This document shows positions 47,638 to 57,003 of a DNA stretch of 64,000 nt, piece after piece. The notes beneath the pieces were generated by a model. The model did no database searches. It had not been told where the DNA came from and saw nothing but the letters and a program-made list of their open reading frames with translations. The first letter of the stretch is position 1. Every line of letters begins with the position of its first letter. The translations under genes were made by a program, and so were the position numbers. Source of the stretch: Streptomyces sp. CB02959 (GTDB taxonomy: Bacteria; Actinomycetota; Actinomycetes; Streptomycetales; Streptomycetaceae). The DNA is taken from NCBI RefSeq assembly GCF_002803155.1, contig NZ_NNBP01000036.1:1-64000 (forward strand), in the 5' to 3' direction.

Positions 47638-49723
47638 CGAAGGACTCCCGTACCTCGCGGGTGAGTTGGTCTGTGCCGGCGCCCTTGGCGAGCGCTGCCA
47701 GCGGACCGGGATGGACCGGATAGGGGCTGTAGCCCCGGCGTCCGGAACCGTCCGAACCGTAGAGCCGCAGCATCTCGCCGGGCGTCTCCTGGCACGCCGC
47801 GCACACCGGCCGCGGAAGCGGCTTGCGGCTGCCGGCGGGGCGCTTCGCCGTCTGCCCGGCGGCCGCGCCGTGCAGCGGGTTGCGGTGGCAGACATGCGTC
47901 GCGGCGGACGGCTCCCGGGCCGCGGTCCGGCCGACCCGCGCGAGCGTGATCGCGCAGGCGAGGCCGGCGGGGGTGGCGTCGTCGTCGATGCGGCCGTCGC
48001 TGTCGCCGTCGATCAGCAGCGCGGCGGCGTCCAGGCACTCCCAGGCCCGCCGCCGGGCCTCCTCCGGCAGATCACCGGCCGACTCCAACTCGGCGGTGAG
48101 CGCGGCGAGTTCCTGTCGCGCGGTGCGCCGCAGCCAGGACTGCCGGGGCTCGACCGGCGCCGCCGCTTCGGCCATCGCCCGGGCACCCCGGCGGCCCAGC
48201 CGCGCAACGATCGCCCACACCGCCACCACCAGCCCGAAGAGCAGCAGCGCGGCGAGTGCGCCGATGAACAGCCCGGGGTGGAAGTCCCCGGTGAACAGGC
48301 CGGGCAGCTTCTGCTGGGCGAGGAGGTACTTCGCGGGCAACGGCGGCAACGGCTCGCCGGCCGTCCTGGACGTCGGCGCCTTGGCGACGGAGGCGAGCAG
48401 TCTGTCCAGGCACGGGCCGAGCGTGCTCGCGTCGCGGTAGCCGGCCGCGGGCTCGCGGGACGCGCCGTAGAGGGCGCTGGTGTCCACACGGGTGCCGTAG
48501 TTGACGACCGAGAGGGAGCCGCTCGGCAAGTCGGCGATCACGAACAGGGCGTCGCGGTGCAACCGGTTGTGCAGCGACTCGGCCAGCAGGTCCGCGTTGC
48601 CGCCGGACTCGTCGTCCGGCGAACTGGGCAGGGCGGCGATCAGGACGGGGACCGGCAGGGACCCGAGCCGCTCGTGCAACTGGGCGCGCTGGGCGGAGTC
48701 CAGGGGGGACTGGCTCTCGGGATCGACGTACAGCGGGTCGTGCCGCAGGCCCTCGGCGACCCGGTCGACACGGGTCCGCAGATCGGCGGCGGTCGGCACC
48801 GAGCCGTCGCCCGTGCTGGTGTCGGAGAAGACCCGCGAGGCGGTGAAGGCCAGCAGTCCGGCGAGCACCAGAGCGCCGAGCGGCAGCAGCCATCCGCGGC
48901 GCGGCGCGGACCCGGGCCCGGGCCCGCCGACCGCCGTGGCCGGACCGCCCTTCACGGAGCGGCCGTTCTTCTGGGTGCGGCCGTTCTTCGCCGTGCCGTC
49001 CTTCCGCTTGCCGTCCTTTGCTCCGCCCGCCGGGCCGGGGACGTCGGGCCGGCGGCGGACCCGGCGTCGGCGCAGCGCGTGGCTGGTGATCAGCAACGCG
49101 CTCAGCGGCACTCCGGCGACCACGGTGCCGGTCAGGAAGCTCTGGTTCTCCCGGTCGGTCTGCGTGGTGTGCAGGGTGGGCGGTTCGTGGGTGTTGTACG
49201 CGCCGCCGTAGGTGGCGCGGGCGGCCTCGGCGCGCCGGTGGGCCTGCCCCGAGGTGAGCACATCGACGAAGTGCCGGAACACCTCACGGGGCGTGGCGTC
49301 GTAGGGCAGTTCGTACAAGGTGGCGGTCTTGGCGTCCGCGGCGCCCGGCAGGCTCACGCCGTAGGTCTGCACATCGGACAGGCCCGACTCGGACACCGTG
49401 ACGTACAGCCCCTTGCGGCCCAGGCGGTCGTGGATCCCGGCGAGCAGACCGGAGCCCATGCCCCCGGAGGAGGCGGACGGCAGGACGAGGACGTACGCCG
49501 GCACGTGCAGCCGCTTCGCTTCCGCGGCGAAGGCGGGGGCCGTCGAGCGCGGCACCACGCGCGGCATCTGATCGCTGATGTAGACCGGGTCGTGCCGAAG
49601 TTGCCCGGCGAGATAGGCGGACTGGCTCGCGGTGTCCGGCCCCGCGGGCGCGGCCTGCGCCGCACCGGCGGTGAACAGCACCGCCAACCACCCCAGCACC
49701 AGCACCATTCCGGCGTGCCGCAC
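47627..49723 (-). CDS. Large membrane protein with two TPM-like extracytoplasmic modules
   Basis: About 698 residues. Signal peptide (VLGWLAVLFTAGAAQAAPA), first module QLRHDPVYISDQMPRVVP, a membrane helix near residue 205, a Lys/Gly-rich cytosolic linker, a second helix (LPLGALVLAGLLAFTASRVF), second module GLRHDPLYVDPESQSPLDSAQ, a third helix (LFIGALAALLLFGLVVAVWAIV), and a C-terminal cytoplasmic domain with CHRNPLHG and CAACQE, echoing the Cys/His motif of the downstream protein. Evidently an internal duplication. Several GTG starts are possible (49735, 49732, 49723) plus ATG 49708; 49723 gives a good n-region. Function unknown. Confidence 0.75.
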   Translation of the reverse strand: MRHAGMVLVLGWLAVLFTAGAAQAAPAGPDTASQSAYLAGQLRHDPVYISDQMPRVVPRSTAPAFAAEAKRLHVPAYVLVLPSASSGGMGSGLLAGIHDRLGRKGLYVTVSESGLSDVQTYGVSLPGAADAKTATLYELPYDATPREVFRHFVDVLTSGQAHRRAEAARATYGGAYNTHEPPTLHTTQTDRENQSFLTGTVVAGVPLSALLITSHALRRRRVRRRPDVPGPAGGAKDGKRKDGTAKNGRTQKNGRSVKGGPATAVGGPGPGSAPRRGWLLPLGALVLAGLLAFTASRVFSDTSTGDGSVPTAADLRTRVDRVAEGLRHDPLYVDPESQSPLDSAQRAQLHERLGSLPVPVLIAALPSSPDDESGGNADLLAESLHNRLHRDALFVIADLPSGSLSVVNYGTRVDTSALYGASREPAAGYRDASTLGPCLDRLLASVAKAPTSRTAGEPLPPLPAKYLLAQQKLPGLFTGDFHPGLFIGALAALLLFGLVVAVWAIVARLGRRGARAMAEAAAPVEPRQSWLRRTARQELAALTAELESAGDLPEEARRRAWECLDAAALLIDGDSDGRIDDDATPAGLACAITLARVGRTAAREPSAATHVCHRNPLHGAAAGQTAKRPAGSRKPLPRPVCAACQETPGEMLRLYGSDGSGRRGYSPYPVHPGPLAALAKGAGTDQLTREVRESFGVQ

Positions 49724-49898
49724 CGCCCCCACCACCCCTCGTTCGCGTTCTCGCCATGACGCTACAGCGCTTGTACGCCGGCCGGGGAACCCTGTGGATA
49801 ACGTCCGGGCAAAGCCGGTGACCTGCGGTGTGACCTGCGGTGTGGCCTGGGGTTTTGCCGGGCGGGGCGCCCGTGCCGCCGCTCTGTGCGGTGGGTGC

Positions 49899-49921
49899 CG
49901 GGGCGGCTTTGCGGCGCCCCG
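49899..49921. terminator. 7-bp G/C hairpin
   Basis: CGGGGCG (49899-49905) pairs with CGCCCCG (49915-49921), loop of 9 nt. It is 33 nt past the end of the minus-strand MFS gene. Nearby, TGACCTGCGGTG is directly repeated twice around 49820-49845. Confidence 0.45.
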
Positions 49922-49953
49922 CCCCACGACCCCCGTCCCGCAACCCCCGCCCC

Positions 49954-51534
49954 CTACCGCCGCCGCGGCAGCAACAGCGCCGGGAGCACGGCGAGAGCCA
50001 CCAGCGCCACCGCCCAGCCATACGTGTGCTGGAAGGCGTCGGCCAGTTGGGGCGCGAGGGGCCGTACCGCGGCCGCCGGCAGGGCGTGAACGGCCTCCAG
50101 GCCGCCGGAGAGCGAGCCGGGGAGGCGGTCGGCCATCGCACCGGCCAGCAGGACGGACATCAGCGCCCCGCCCACCGAGGAGGCGAGCTGCGGAACGATC
50201 GTCAAGGTCGTCGAGGCGGCCGGGATGCGGTCGCCGTCGATGCGCCGGGTCGCCGCGGCGATGGTCGGCATGATCGTCATCCCGACGCCGACGCCCATCA
50301 CGGCGAGCGCGGCCATCAGCACCGCGTACGGGGTGTCGGCGGCCACCTGGGTGGTGAAGGTGAGGAAGCCGGTGGCGGCCAGCGCCACGCCCGTGGGCAC
50401 GAGTCTGCCCGGTGCCACCTTGTCGCCGAGCCGGCCGGCGAACTGCATCGTGATGCCGGTGGCCAGCACCTGCGGAATGCCCAGCAGTCCGGCGCCGGTC
50501 GCGCTCTGGCCGCGGACGACCTGGTAGTAGAGCGGCAGCAGCAGCATCGAGCCGAAGTAGCCGCCGGTGAACAGCGCCAGGGTGGCGACCGCCGTGCCGA
50601 ACGGCCGGTGCCGCAGCAGCCGCAGGTCGAGCAGCGGCTCGGCCGCGGTCAGGGCGCGGACCACGAAGGCGGCCACGAGGACGGCCCCGAGCAGGGGCGG
50701 CAGCAGCGCGGCGGGGGAGGTGAAGGCGTGCCGTTCGGCGCCGGTGCTCAGCCCGTAGATCAGCAGCGCGAGACCGGGGGAGAGGGTCAGCAGGCCGGGC
50801 ACGTCGAGCCGGCGGGTGGGCTGCGGGGTGTCCCGGGGGAAGAGGCGGGCGCCGAGCAGGAGGGTGAGGAGGCCGATCGGGATGTTGATCAGGAAGATCC
50901 AGCGCCAGGAGACCTGGTCGACCAGGTAGCCGCCCAGGACGGGGCCGATCAACGGGCCGACGAGGACGGGGATGCCGAGGATGCTCATGATCCGGCCGCG
51001 GTGCGCCGGGTCGGAGGCCCGGATCAGGATGGTCATGCCGACCGGCGACACGGCGCCGCCGGCCAGCCCCTGGAGCACCCGGAAGGCGATCAGCGACTCG
51101 GTGTTCCAGGCGAGCCCGGCCAGCGCGGACCCGAGGGCGAACGCGCCGATCGCCAGCAAGTACAGGCGCTTGGTGCCGAACCGCCCGATCGCCCAGGCGG
51201 TGAGCGGGATGACGGCGGCCAGCGCGAGTGTGTAGCCGGTGACCACCCACTGGATGGCCGCCAACGGTGCGTGGAAGTCCGTGGAGAGCCGGTTGAGCGC
51301 GACGTTCACGACCGTGGTGTCCAGCACGGTCATCAGGGAGCCCAGCACCACGACGGAGGCGAGGGCGGCGATACGGGGAGTCCGGCCGCCGCTTCGCGCG
51401 GGCCGGTCGCCGGGGTCCGGCCGGCGGCCGGGCGGACCCGCCCCGTCGGCCCCGGGGGCGGCAACGGCGGCGGTGGCGGAGGAGGAGGCGGAGGCGGAGG
51501 CCGGGCCGGGAACCCGAGCAGAGGTCGGCGGCAT
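49954..51534 (-). CDS. MFS transporter, DHA2 (14-span) multidrug type
   Basis: A 526-residue drug:H+ antiporter. IAALASVVVLGSLMTVLDTTVVNVALNRLS holds the DHA2 motif (LDxTVVNVAL), WVVTGYTLALAAVIPLTAWAIGRFGTKRLYL is motif A, and VLQGLAGGAVSPVGMTIL and GIPVLVGPLIGPVLGGYLVDQVSWRWIFLINIPIG is motif C with the following signature. ATG 51534 follows GGGAG by 6 nt. Likely exports toxic compounds. A MerR/SoxR-type dyad overlaps its promoter, so expression is probably induced by a ligand or redox signal via a regulator encoded elsewhere. Confidence 0.92.
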   Translation of the reverse strand: MPPTSARVPGPASASASSSATAAVAAPGADGAGPPGRRPDPGDRPARSGGRTPRIAALASVVVLGSLMTVLDTTVVNVALNRLSTDFHAPLAAIQWVVTGYTLALAAVIPLTAWAIGRFGTKRLYLLAIGAFALGSALAGLAWNTESLIAFRVLQGLAGGAVSPVGMTILIRASDPAHRGRIMSILGIPVLVGPLIGPVLGGYLVDQVSWRWIFLINIPIGLLTLLLGARLFPRDTPQPTRRLDVPGLLTLSPGLALLIYGLSTGAERHAFTSPAALLPPLLGAVLVAAFVVRALTAAEPLLDLRLLRHRPFGTAVATLALFTGGYFGSMLLLPLYYQVVRGQSATGAGLLGIPQVLATGITMQFAGRLGDKVAPGRLVPTGVALAATGFLTFTTQVAADTPYAVLMAALAVMGVGVGMTIMPTIAAATRRIDGDRIPAASTTLTIVPQLASSVGGALMSVLLAGAMADRLPGSLSGGLEAVHALPAAAVRPLAPQLADAFQHTYGWAVALVALAVLPALLLPRRR

Positions 51535-51606
51535 GGGTAACTCCCGTAGTGGAGAGACGAGTCGGGGTGCCGACCCGTTCACCGGCCGGCACCCCATACC
51601 CTCAAA

Positions 51607-51628
51607 CCTCAACCAAACTTGATGTCAA
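51607..51628 (-). promoter_or_regulatory. MerR/SoxR-like operator in the MFS promoter
   Basis: On the minus strand TTGACA (complement of 51623-51628) begins CATCAAGTTTGGTTGAGG (51624-51607), which matches the actinobacterial SoxR box CCTCAAGTTAACTTGAGG at 14 of 18 positions. The dyad lies between the -35 and a GAGGGT-like -10 with a long 19-20-bp spacer, the geometry used by MerR-family activators. Confidence 0.55.
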
Positions 51629-51659
51629 GCGGTCGAGGTCGGCCCCGAGGGCCGTCGCG

Positions 51660-53282
51660 TCACCCCTTGCTGACCGCCGCCAGGATCTCCGGCAGCCGCG
51701 CCACCACCCGGGGAGCCGCCAGCCGCAGCCCCAGCGTCGCGATGCCCACTCCGTACACCGCGCCGACCGGCAGCAGCACCCACAACAGGCTCTGCAGGCC
51801 CGCCACATGGAGCCAGATGGTCAGCCCCAGCAGCGGCGAGGTCAACACCGCGGCCGTCAGGAAGCCGCCGAACAGGCTGATCCAGGCGATCCCGGCCTGG
51901 CCGGGCGCCACGCTCTTGTTGCCCTCCGACGGGATGGAGTACGGGAACAGCGCCGACGCCATCGCCCCGGTGGCGAGCAGCCCGCCCAGGAGGCCCAACG
52001 AGAGCCCGTAGACCTGGAAGAAGGCCGACCACGGGCCGATGAACGCGGCGGAGCCGACGACGACCAGCGTGACGTACGGGACGGCCACCAGTGCCAGGCT
52101 CAGCGCCCGCGCCCGCAGCTCCTCGAAGGCGTCCCGCGGGGTGGAGATCGTCGAGGCGACCATCCAGAACGCCGAGGTGTCCTGGCCGAACTGGTTGTAC
52201 ATCTGCATGCCGAGCAGCGCGGACGCCGAGAAGGAGCTGTAGATGCTGCCGTTGCCCTGGGCGGCGTAGACGATCGGCAGCAGCAGGCCGATGCCGAGCG
52301 CCATCGCCCAGGACATCTTCGACTTCGGATCGCGCCAGGCGTAGCGCAGCGTCCGCAGCATCACCGTGCCGGTCCGCCCGCCGGGCAGCAGCCGCGCGAG
52401 CCCGAGCTCCTCGCCGCCGGTCCGGCGCGCGCTGTCCTTCTCCACGGCCTGGAGGGTGGAGGAGTCCGGCGACGTCATCAGGGCGGTCAGGGTCCGCTGC
52501 CACCACCACAGGATCAGCGCCAGGGCCAGCACCGTCAGCGCCAGGCCGGCGGCGGCGCGCCCGTAGGCGCCGTGCCCGGCGTCCTCCACGGCGCCGAGCG
52601 CGGCGGCCGGCGGCACCCAGCGCAGCACCCCGCCCAGCGGCTCCAATACGGACAGGCCGTCCGGGCGGCCCAGTTGCTGGGCCGCGATGTTGACGACCTG
52701 GGCGCCGAGCGCGATGAACAGACCGCCCAGCACGGCGAGGTCGCGGCCCCGGCGGCTGGTCAGCAGCCGCGTCGAGGAGGTGGCCACGGCCCGCGCCAGG
52801 GCGACGCACACCAGCACCACCAGGACGACGGCCAGGGCGCCGACGAGCGCGGCGGCCGCCCCGTCCGCGACCGCGATCACCGCGCCGGTCACCAGGGCGA
52901 GCGTGGTGATCGGGCCGACGCCGACCAGCGACGTCACCAGCAGCGCACGGATCAGCGGCCGGGGCCGCAACGGCAGCATCACCAGCCGGGTCGGGTCGAG
53001 GGTCTCGTCACCGGTGGGGAAGAACAGCGGCATCACCGCCCAGCCCAGGGTGAGCATCCCGATGAGGACGACGGCCAGCGTCCCGGCGTGCGGATTGCCG
53101 CGCAGCGCCACCAGGCCGAGGACGGCGGCGGCGGCGAAGACCAGGCCGGCGGCGGCCGAGACGACGTAGGCCGCGGTGCGTCCGGGGGACTGGCGCAGGC
53201 CGTTGCGCAGCAGCGTCAGCTTCAGTCGGACGAAGACCGGGACCAGTGAGGAGGAGGGGGTGGCGGTGGCTTCGGTGCTCAT
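51660..53282 (-). CDS. ABC exporter permease
   Basis: A 540-residue protein with about twelve hydrophobic segments in two halves and a long soluble loop (residues ~280-310, SPDSSTLQAVEKDSARRTGGEELG). Segments such as LKLTLLRNGLRQSPGRTAAYVVS and LRTLRYAWRDPKSKMSW resemble large ABC-2-like permeases paired with a single ATPase in actinobacteria. Its start overlaps the ATPase stop (ATGA: 53282-53279), so the two subunits are coupled. Substrate unknown; membrane-active compounds or lipids are typical. Confidence 0.85.
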   Translation of the reverse strand: MSTEATATPSSSLVPVFVRLKLTLLRNGLRQSPGRTAAYVVSAAAGLVFAAAAVLGLVALRGNPHAGTLAVVLIGMLTLGWAVMPLFFPTGDETLDPTRLVMLPLRPRPLIRALLVTSLVGVGPITTLALVTGAVIAVADGAAAALVGALAVVLVVLVCVALARAVATSSTRLLTSRRGRDLAVLGGLFIALGAQVVNIAAQQLGRPDGLSVLEPLGGVLRWVPPAAALGAVEDAGHGAYGRAAAGLALTVLALALILWWWQRTLTALMTSPDSSTLQAVEKDSARRTGGEELGLARLLPGGRTGTVMLRTLRYAWRDPKSKMSWAMALGIGLLLPIVYAAQGNGSIYSSFSASALLGMQMYNQFGQDTSAFWMVASTISTPRDAFEELRARALSLALVAVPYVTLVVVGSAAFIGPWSAFFQVYGLSLGLLGGLLATGAMASALFPYSIPSEGNKSVAPGQAGIAWISLFGGFLTAAVLTSPLLGLTIWLHVAGLQSLLWVLLPVGAVYGVGIATLGLRLAAPRVVARLPEILAAVSKG

Positions 53283-54118
53283 CGGGCGCCGCCGCCCAGC
53301 CAGTCGAGGTTCTGCCCGGCGGCGCGGCCGTTCGCGCCGACCAGTTCGAGGAACGCGTTCTGGAGCGAGGGCGCCGCGCCGCGCACCTCGGCGACCGGGC
53401 CCTGTGCGCGGATCCGCCCGGCGGCCATCACCGCGACCCAGTCGCAGAGCGACTCGACCAGCTCCATCACATGGCTGGAGAAGATCACCGTCGCCCCGGA
53501 GGAGGTGTAGCGCTCCAGGACGCCGCGGATGGTCTGCGCGGACACCGGGTCGACGCCCTCGAAGGGCTCGTCCAGGAAGAGGATCTCCGGGTTGTGCAGC
53601 AGCGCGGCGGCCAGCCCGATCTTCTTGCGCATGCCCGTGGAGTAGTCCACGACGAGCTTGTGCTGCGAGCCGGACAGGTCGAGCACGTCCAGCAGCTGGC
53701 CGGCCCGCTTGTCCACCTCGGCGCCCGGAAGGCCGCGCAACCTGCCTATGTAGGCGAGGAGTTCCCGCCCGGAGAGCCGCTCGAACAGGCGCAGGCCCTC
53801 GGGCAGCACACCGATCCGGGACTTGACCGCCACCGGGTCCCGCCAGACGTCGTGCCCGCCGATCTCGACCAGACCGGAGTCCGGCCGCAGCAGGCCCGTC
53901 ACCATGGAGAGCGTGGTGGTCTTGCCCGCGCCGTTGGGGCCGACCAGGCCGATGAAGTGGCCCGCGGGCAGCGTCAGGTCGATGCCGTGGACCGCGGTCT
54001 GCTCACCGAACCTCTTCCACAGGCCCTCGATGCGGACCGCGGGCGGGCCGCTCACGGCACCGCCCCGGGTCGCGACGGACCCGTCCTGCTCTTGCTTCTT
54101 CTCCAGTTCGCCGGCCAC
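53279..54118 (-). CDS. ABC transporter ATP-binding protein
   Basis: A 279-residue ATPase. Walker A GPNGAGKT is at 60-67, the Q-loop region follows, the signature appears as YSTGMRKKIGLAAALLHNP (variant LSGGQ), and Walker B is ILFLDEPFEGVD with switch His in FSSHVMELVESL. First ~28 residues are Lys/Glu/Gln-rich. It energises the adjacent permease. An upstream gene on the same strand (primase-like) ends 96 nt away. Confidence 0.94.
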   Translation of the reverse strand: MAGELEKKQEQDGSVATRGGAVSGPPAVRIEGLWKRFGEQTAVHGIDLTLPAGHFIGLVGPNGAGKTTTLSMVTGLLRPDSGLVEIGGHDVWRDPVAVKSRIGVLPEGLRLFERLSGRELLAYIGRLRGLPGAEVDKRAGQLLDVLDLSGSQHKLVVDYSTGMRKKIGLAAALLHNPEILFLDEPFEGVDPVSAQTIRGVLERYTSSGATVIFSSHVMELVESLCDWVAVMAAGRIRAQGPVAEVRGAAPSLQNAFLELVGANGRAAGQNLDWLGGGAR

Positions 54119-54214
54119 GGCCTGCCCTTCGACGTCCCCGCAGGGGCCGGGTCGTGGCCCCCGTCCGACATCCCACGATACGGGCAGGCACTGACAAACC
54201 GCCTCGGCACCGCG

Positions 54215-54886
54215 TCAGCGGGTGCGAAGTGCCGCCGCGTCGCACGCGCAGGCATACGCCAGCGGGCTGATGAGCTCTTCCGCGTCCGGCAGCCAGCGGT
54301 TGCTGGCGGTGGGGCGGCGCGCCCACTGCACCGCGCCGTGCGACCCCACCCGGGTCGGCGGCGCGGCGATGTACTCGCCCTCGCCGCGGCAGATCAGGTC
54401 CAGGGCGGCCGGGGCCCAGCCGAGGTTCCGCACCAGGTCGGGGACCTTCGCGGAGGCACCGGGGAGGACGAGGAAGAGCATCCGGCGGTCGGGGGTGCGG
54501 GTCACCGGGCCGAGGGCCACGCCCAGCCGCTCCATCCGGGCCAGCGCCAGGCAGCCCGCCATCTCGGGAACGTCGAGGGCCTCGAAGGTCCGGCCCGTCG
54601 GCAGCAGGATCGAGGCCCGCGGATGCCTGCCCCACATCCGGCGGACCGCGGTGGCGCTGCCGGTGGCCGTGCCGGCCCAGCCCGGCGCGATCGGATGGGC
54701 GCCGGGCTGGGGGCAGTTGACGGTGTCGCACGAGCAGCGCGGCCGGTCGCCGTCGTGCTCCAGCCATGCGCCGGGGAACACCTCCCAATGGCGCTCCTCC
54801 GCGTAACGCACCGCAGTGTCGATGAGTTGCTCGCCGCGCTGCTTGGGGATCTGCGGGGCTCCTGTGACTCCGATGGTCTCTTCCAC
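54215..54886 (-). CDS. Bifunctional primase/polymerase-like (prim-pol N-domain) protein
   Basis: A 223-residue protein annotated in streptomycetes as bifunctional DNA primase/polymerase. TAVRYAEERHWEVFPGAWLE and CSCDTVNCPQPGAHPIAPGW with a Cys cluster match the N-terminal prim-pol (AEP) fold, but no helicase domain follows, so replicative activity is doubtful. GTG 54886 is chosen because GGGGAG lies 11 nt upstream; a TTG at 54913 gives nine more residues. Its relation to the ABC exporter downstream is unknown. The family is usually chromosomal and near regulator genes in this genus. Confidence 0.8.
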   Translation of the reverse strand: MEETIGVTGAPQIPKQRGEQLIDTAVRYAEERHWEVFPGAWLEHDGDRPRCSCDTVNCPQPGAHPIAPGWAGTATGSATAVRRMWGRHPRASILLPTGRTFEALDVPEMAGCLALARMERLGVALGPVTRTPDRRMLFLVLPGASAKVPDLVRNLGWAPAALDLICRGEGEYIAAPPTRVGSHGAVQWARRPTASNRWLPDAEELISPLAYACACDAAALRTR

Positions 54887-55258
54887 GGAGATGACAACTC
54901 CCCTTGTCACCAAGGGTTACGGCCGAATGGGTGACTGCCCCGGCGCACCGTTCCAGCACGTGGGGCGCATGGATGCACCAGTGGGGGCGCGTGTGCGGAT
55001 GGGGCCCGGGGAGCGGGTAGCCACCTGCGTGACGGGCGGAGAGGCCGCCCGGCGGTCGGTCGCGGAGCACCAGGGGAGCCCTGCGCCGCGACGCCGCGAC
55101 CGGTGCACGGACACCGCGCGCCACCCTCCTCGTGGACCAGCCCTTCCCAGTGCGGACTTCAGGACGCCGCGCTCCGCACGACGATGCACGGGCATCGGGC
55201 GCATCGCACGTATACCCGGGCATCCACTGCGAAGTGCGTCTCCCTGGCTCGTACCGCG

Positions 55259-55291
55259 CATATCCCGGATGTCTCGGATATCCGGGATATG
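55259..55291 (+). promoter_or_regulatory. 12-bp inverted repeat upstream of the TPR regulator
   Basis: CATATCCCGGAT (55259-55270) is repeated in inverse as ATCCGGGATATG (55280-55291), centred on GTCTCGGAT; GGATATCC is a further inner palindrome. It is AT-richer than its surroundings and lies 70 nt before the regulator's ATG. A likely operator, perhaps autoregulatory. The rest of the 474-nt gap 54887-55360 shows only a CAGGGGG ribosome site and no gene. Confidence 0.6.
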
Positions 55292-55360
55292 TACGGGGAA
55301 TTGATCACGAGGACGGCGTTCGCCGGTGAACGCGCAGCAGCAGTACAGGGGGTACACACC

Positions 55361-56755
55361 ATGGCCGCCAGGCCACTCGTCGCGCGCCAGCCCAATGAAC
55401 GGCTGCAGGCGCTCATCCAGGAAGCCGGCTGCTCCAACGCGGGGCTGGCCCGCCGCGTCAACATGTGCGGCGCGGAACACGGCCTCGACCTGCGCTACGA
55501 CAAGACCTCCGTGGCCCGTTGGCTGCGGGGACAGCAACCACGGGGCCGTGCGCCGGCCGTCATCGCCGAGGCGCTGGGCCGCAAACTGGGCCGCACGGTC
55601 ACCATCGACGAGATCGGGATGGCCGACGGGAAGAACCTCGCGTCCGGGGTGGGGCTGCAGTTCTCGCCGACCGTCCTGGGCGCCATCGAGCAGGTCTGCG
55701 AGCTGTGGCGCAGCGACGTCGGGCGGCGGGACTTCCTCAACGGGTCCACGGTCGCCGCCTCCGCGCTGGTCGAACCCAGCCGGGACTGGCTGATCACCGG
55801 GGCGGACAGCCAGGTGTCCCGCAACGCCGGTGCCCGGGTGGGCGTTTCGGACGTCGCAGCCGTACGGGCCATGACCTCGGCGCTCAGCGAACTGGACCAC
55901 CGCTTCGGCGCCGGACACGTCCGGCCGGTCGTCGTGCACTACCTCAACAGCGTCGTCTCGGGGCTGCTGGCGGGGTCGTACCGCGAGGCGGTGGGGCGGG
56001 AACTCTTCGCCGCGGTGGCCCGGTTGACGGAGCTGGGCGGCTACATGGCCGTCGACACCGGGCAGCCGGGCCTGGCGCAGCGCTACTACATCCAGGCGCT
56101 GCGGCTGGCGCAGGCGGCCGGCGACCGCGGCTACGGCGGCTACGTACTGGCCGCCAGCATGAGCCACCTGGCCGCGTCCCTGGGCAATCCGCGGGAGATC
56201 GCCCAGCTGGCCCGGGCCGCCCAGGAGGGTGCGCGGGGGCAGGTCACACCCAGGGCGGAGGCGATGTTCTTCGCCGCGGAGGCGCGCGGCCACGCCCTGT
56301 TGGGCGACGCCCGGGCCTTCCAGTCGGTGGCGGGCCGTGCGCTCTCCGCGATGGAGCGCGCCGACGCGGCCGCCGACACGGGCGACGACCCGGACTGGAT
56401 CGCCCATTTCGACCCGGCCTACCTCGCCGACGAACTGGCCCACTGCCACCGCGACTTGGGGCAGCCGGCCCCGGCCGCGCAGCGCGCGCAGGAGGCGCTG
56501 GACGGGCATCCGGTGGGCCGGGCGCGCCGCCGCGCCATCGGGCTGGTGCTGCTGGCCAGCGCCCAGGTGCAGCAGCGGGAGGTCGAGTTGGCGTGCCATA
56601 CGGGGACCCAGGCGATCGAGCTGCTGGGCGGGGTGCGCTCGGACCGCGGTGCGGAGTATCTGGAGGACTTCCGGCAACGTCTGGAGCCGTATCAGGACGA
56701 ACCCGTCGTAAGGGAATTCACCGCACGGATGGAACTCCGCGCCGCCGCGGCGTGA
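55361..56755 (+). CDS. NsdA-like large HTH/TPR regulator
   Basis: A 464-residue cytoplasmic protein. The N-terminal ~80 residues (LQALIQEAGCSNAGLARRVNMCG and YDKTSVARWLRGQQPRGRAPAVIAEALGRKLGR) form an HTH-like domain, and helix-rich TPR-like repeats follow (e.g. YYIQALRLAQAAGDRGYGGYVLAASMSHLAASLGNPREIAQLARAA). It resembles the NsdA group of streptomycete regulators of sporulation and antibiotic production, but is not certainly that gene. The ATG at 55361 is preceded by CAGGGGG at modest distance; an inverted repeat lies upstream. Confidence 0.82.
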   Translation: MAARPLVARQPNERLQALIQEAGCSNAGLARRVNMCGAEHGLDLRYDKTSVARWLRGQQPRGRAPAVIAEALGRKLGRTVTIDEIGMADGKNLASGVGLQFSPTVLGAIEQVCELWRSDVGRRDFLNGSTVAASALVEPSRDWLITGADSQVSRNAGARVGVSDVAAVRAMTSALSELDHRFGAGHVRPVVVHYLNSVVSGLLAGSYREAVGRELFAAVARLTELGGYMAVDTGQPGLAQRYYIQALRLAQAAGDRGYGGYVLAASMSHLAASLGNPREIAQLARAAQEGARGQVTPRAEAMFFAAEARGHALLGDARAFQSVAGRALSAMERADAAADTGDDPDWIAHFDPAYLADELAHCHRDLGQPAPAAQRAQEALDGHPVGRARRRAIGLVLLASAQVQQREVELACHTGTQAIELLGGVRSDRGAEYLEDFRQRLEPYQDEPVVREFTARMELRAAAA

Positions 56756-57003
56756 CAAACGCCTCAAGAGCCGTGACGACGGAGGCCGGCGAACGGGCGG
56801 AAGGAGGAAGGGGCCGAGGCGCTTTCGGCCGTGCGCTGCCGGGGCGGGCCGGGTTTCCGGCCCGCCCGCCGCACGCTCGACGGCACCGGTGCCGCTCCGG
56901 GCCGGGGACCGGGGCGGTGACCAGGACACATGGTCGAACGTTGCTGCGAACCGGTAGCGTGCAGCCGACGATTCCATAGGTCTGCACGATGGTAGGAGTC
57001 CCG

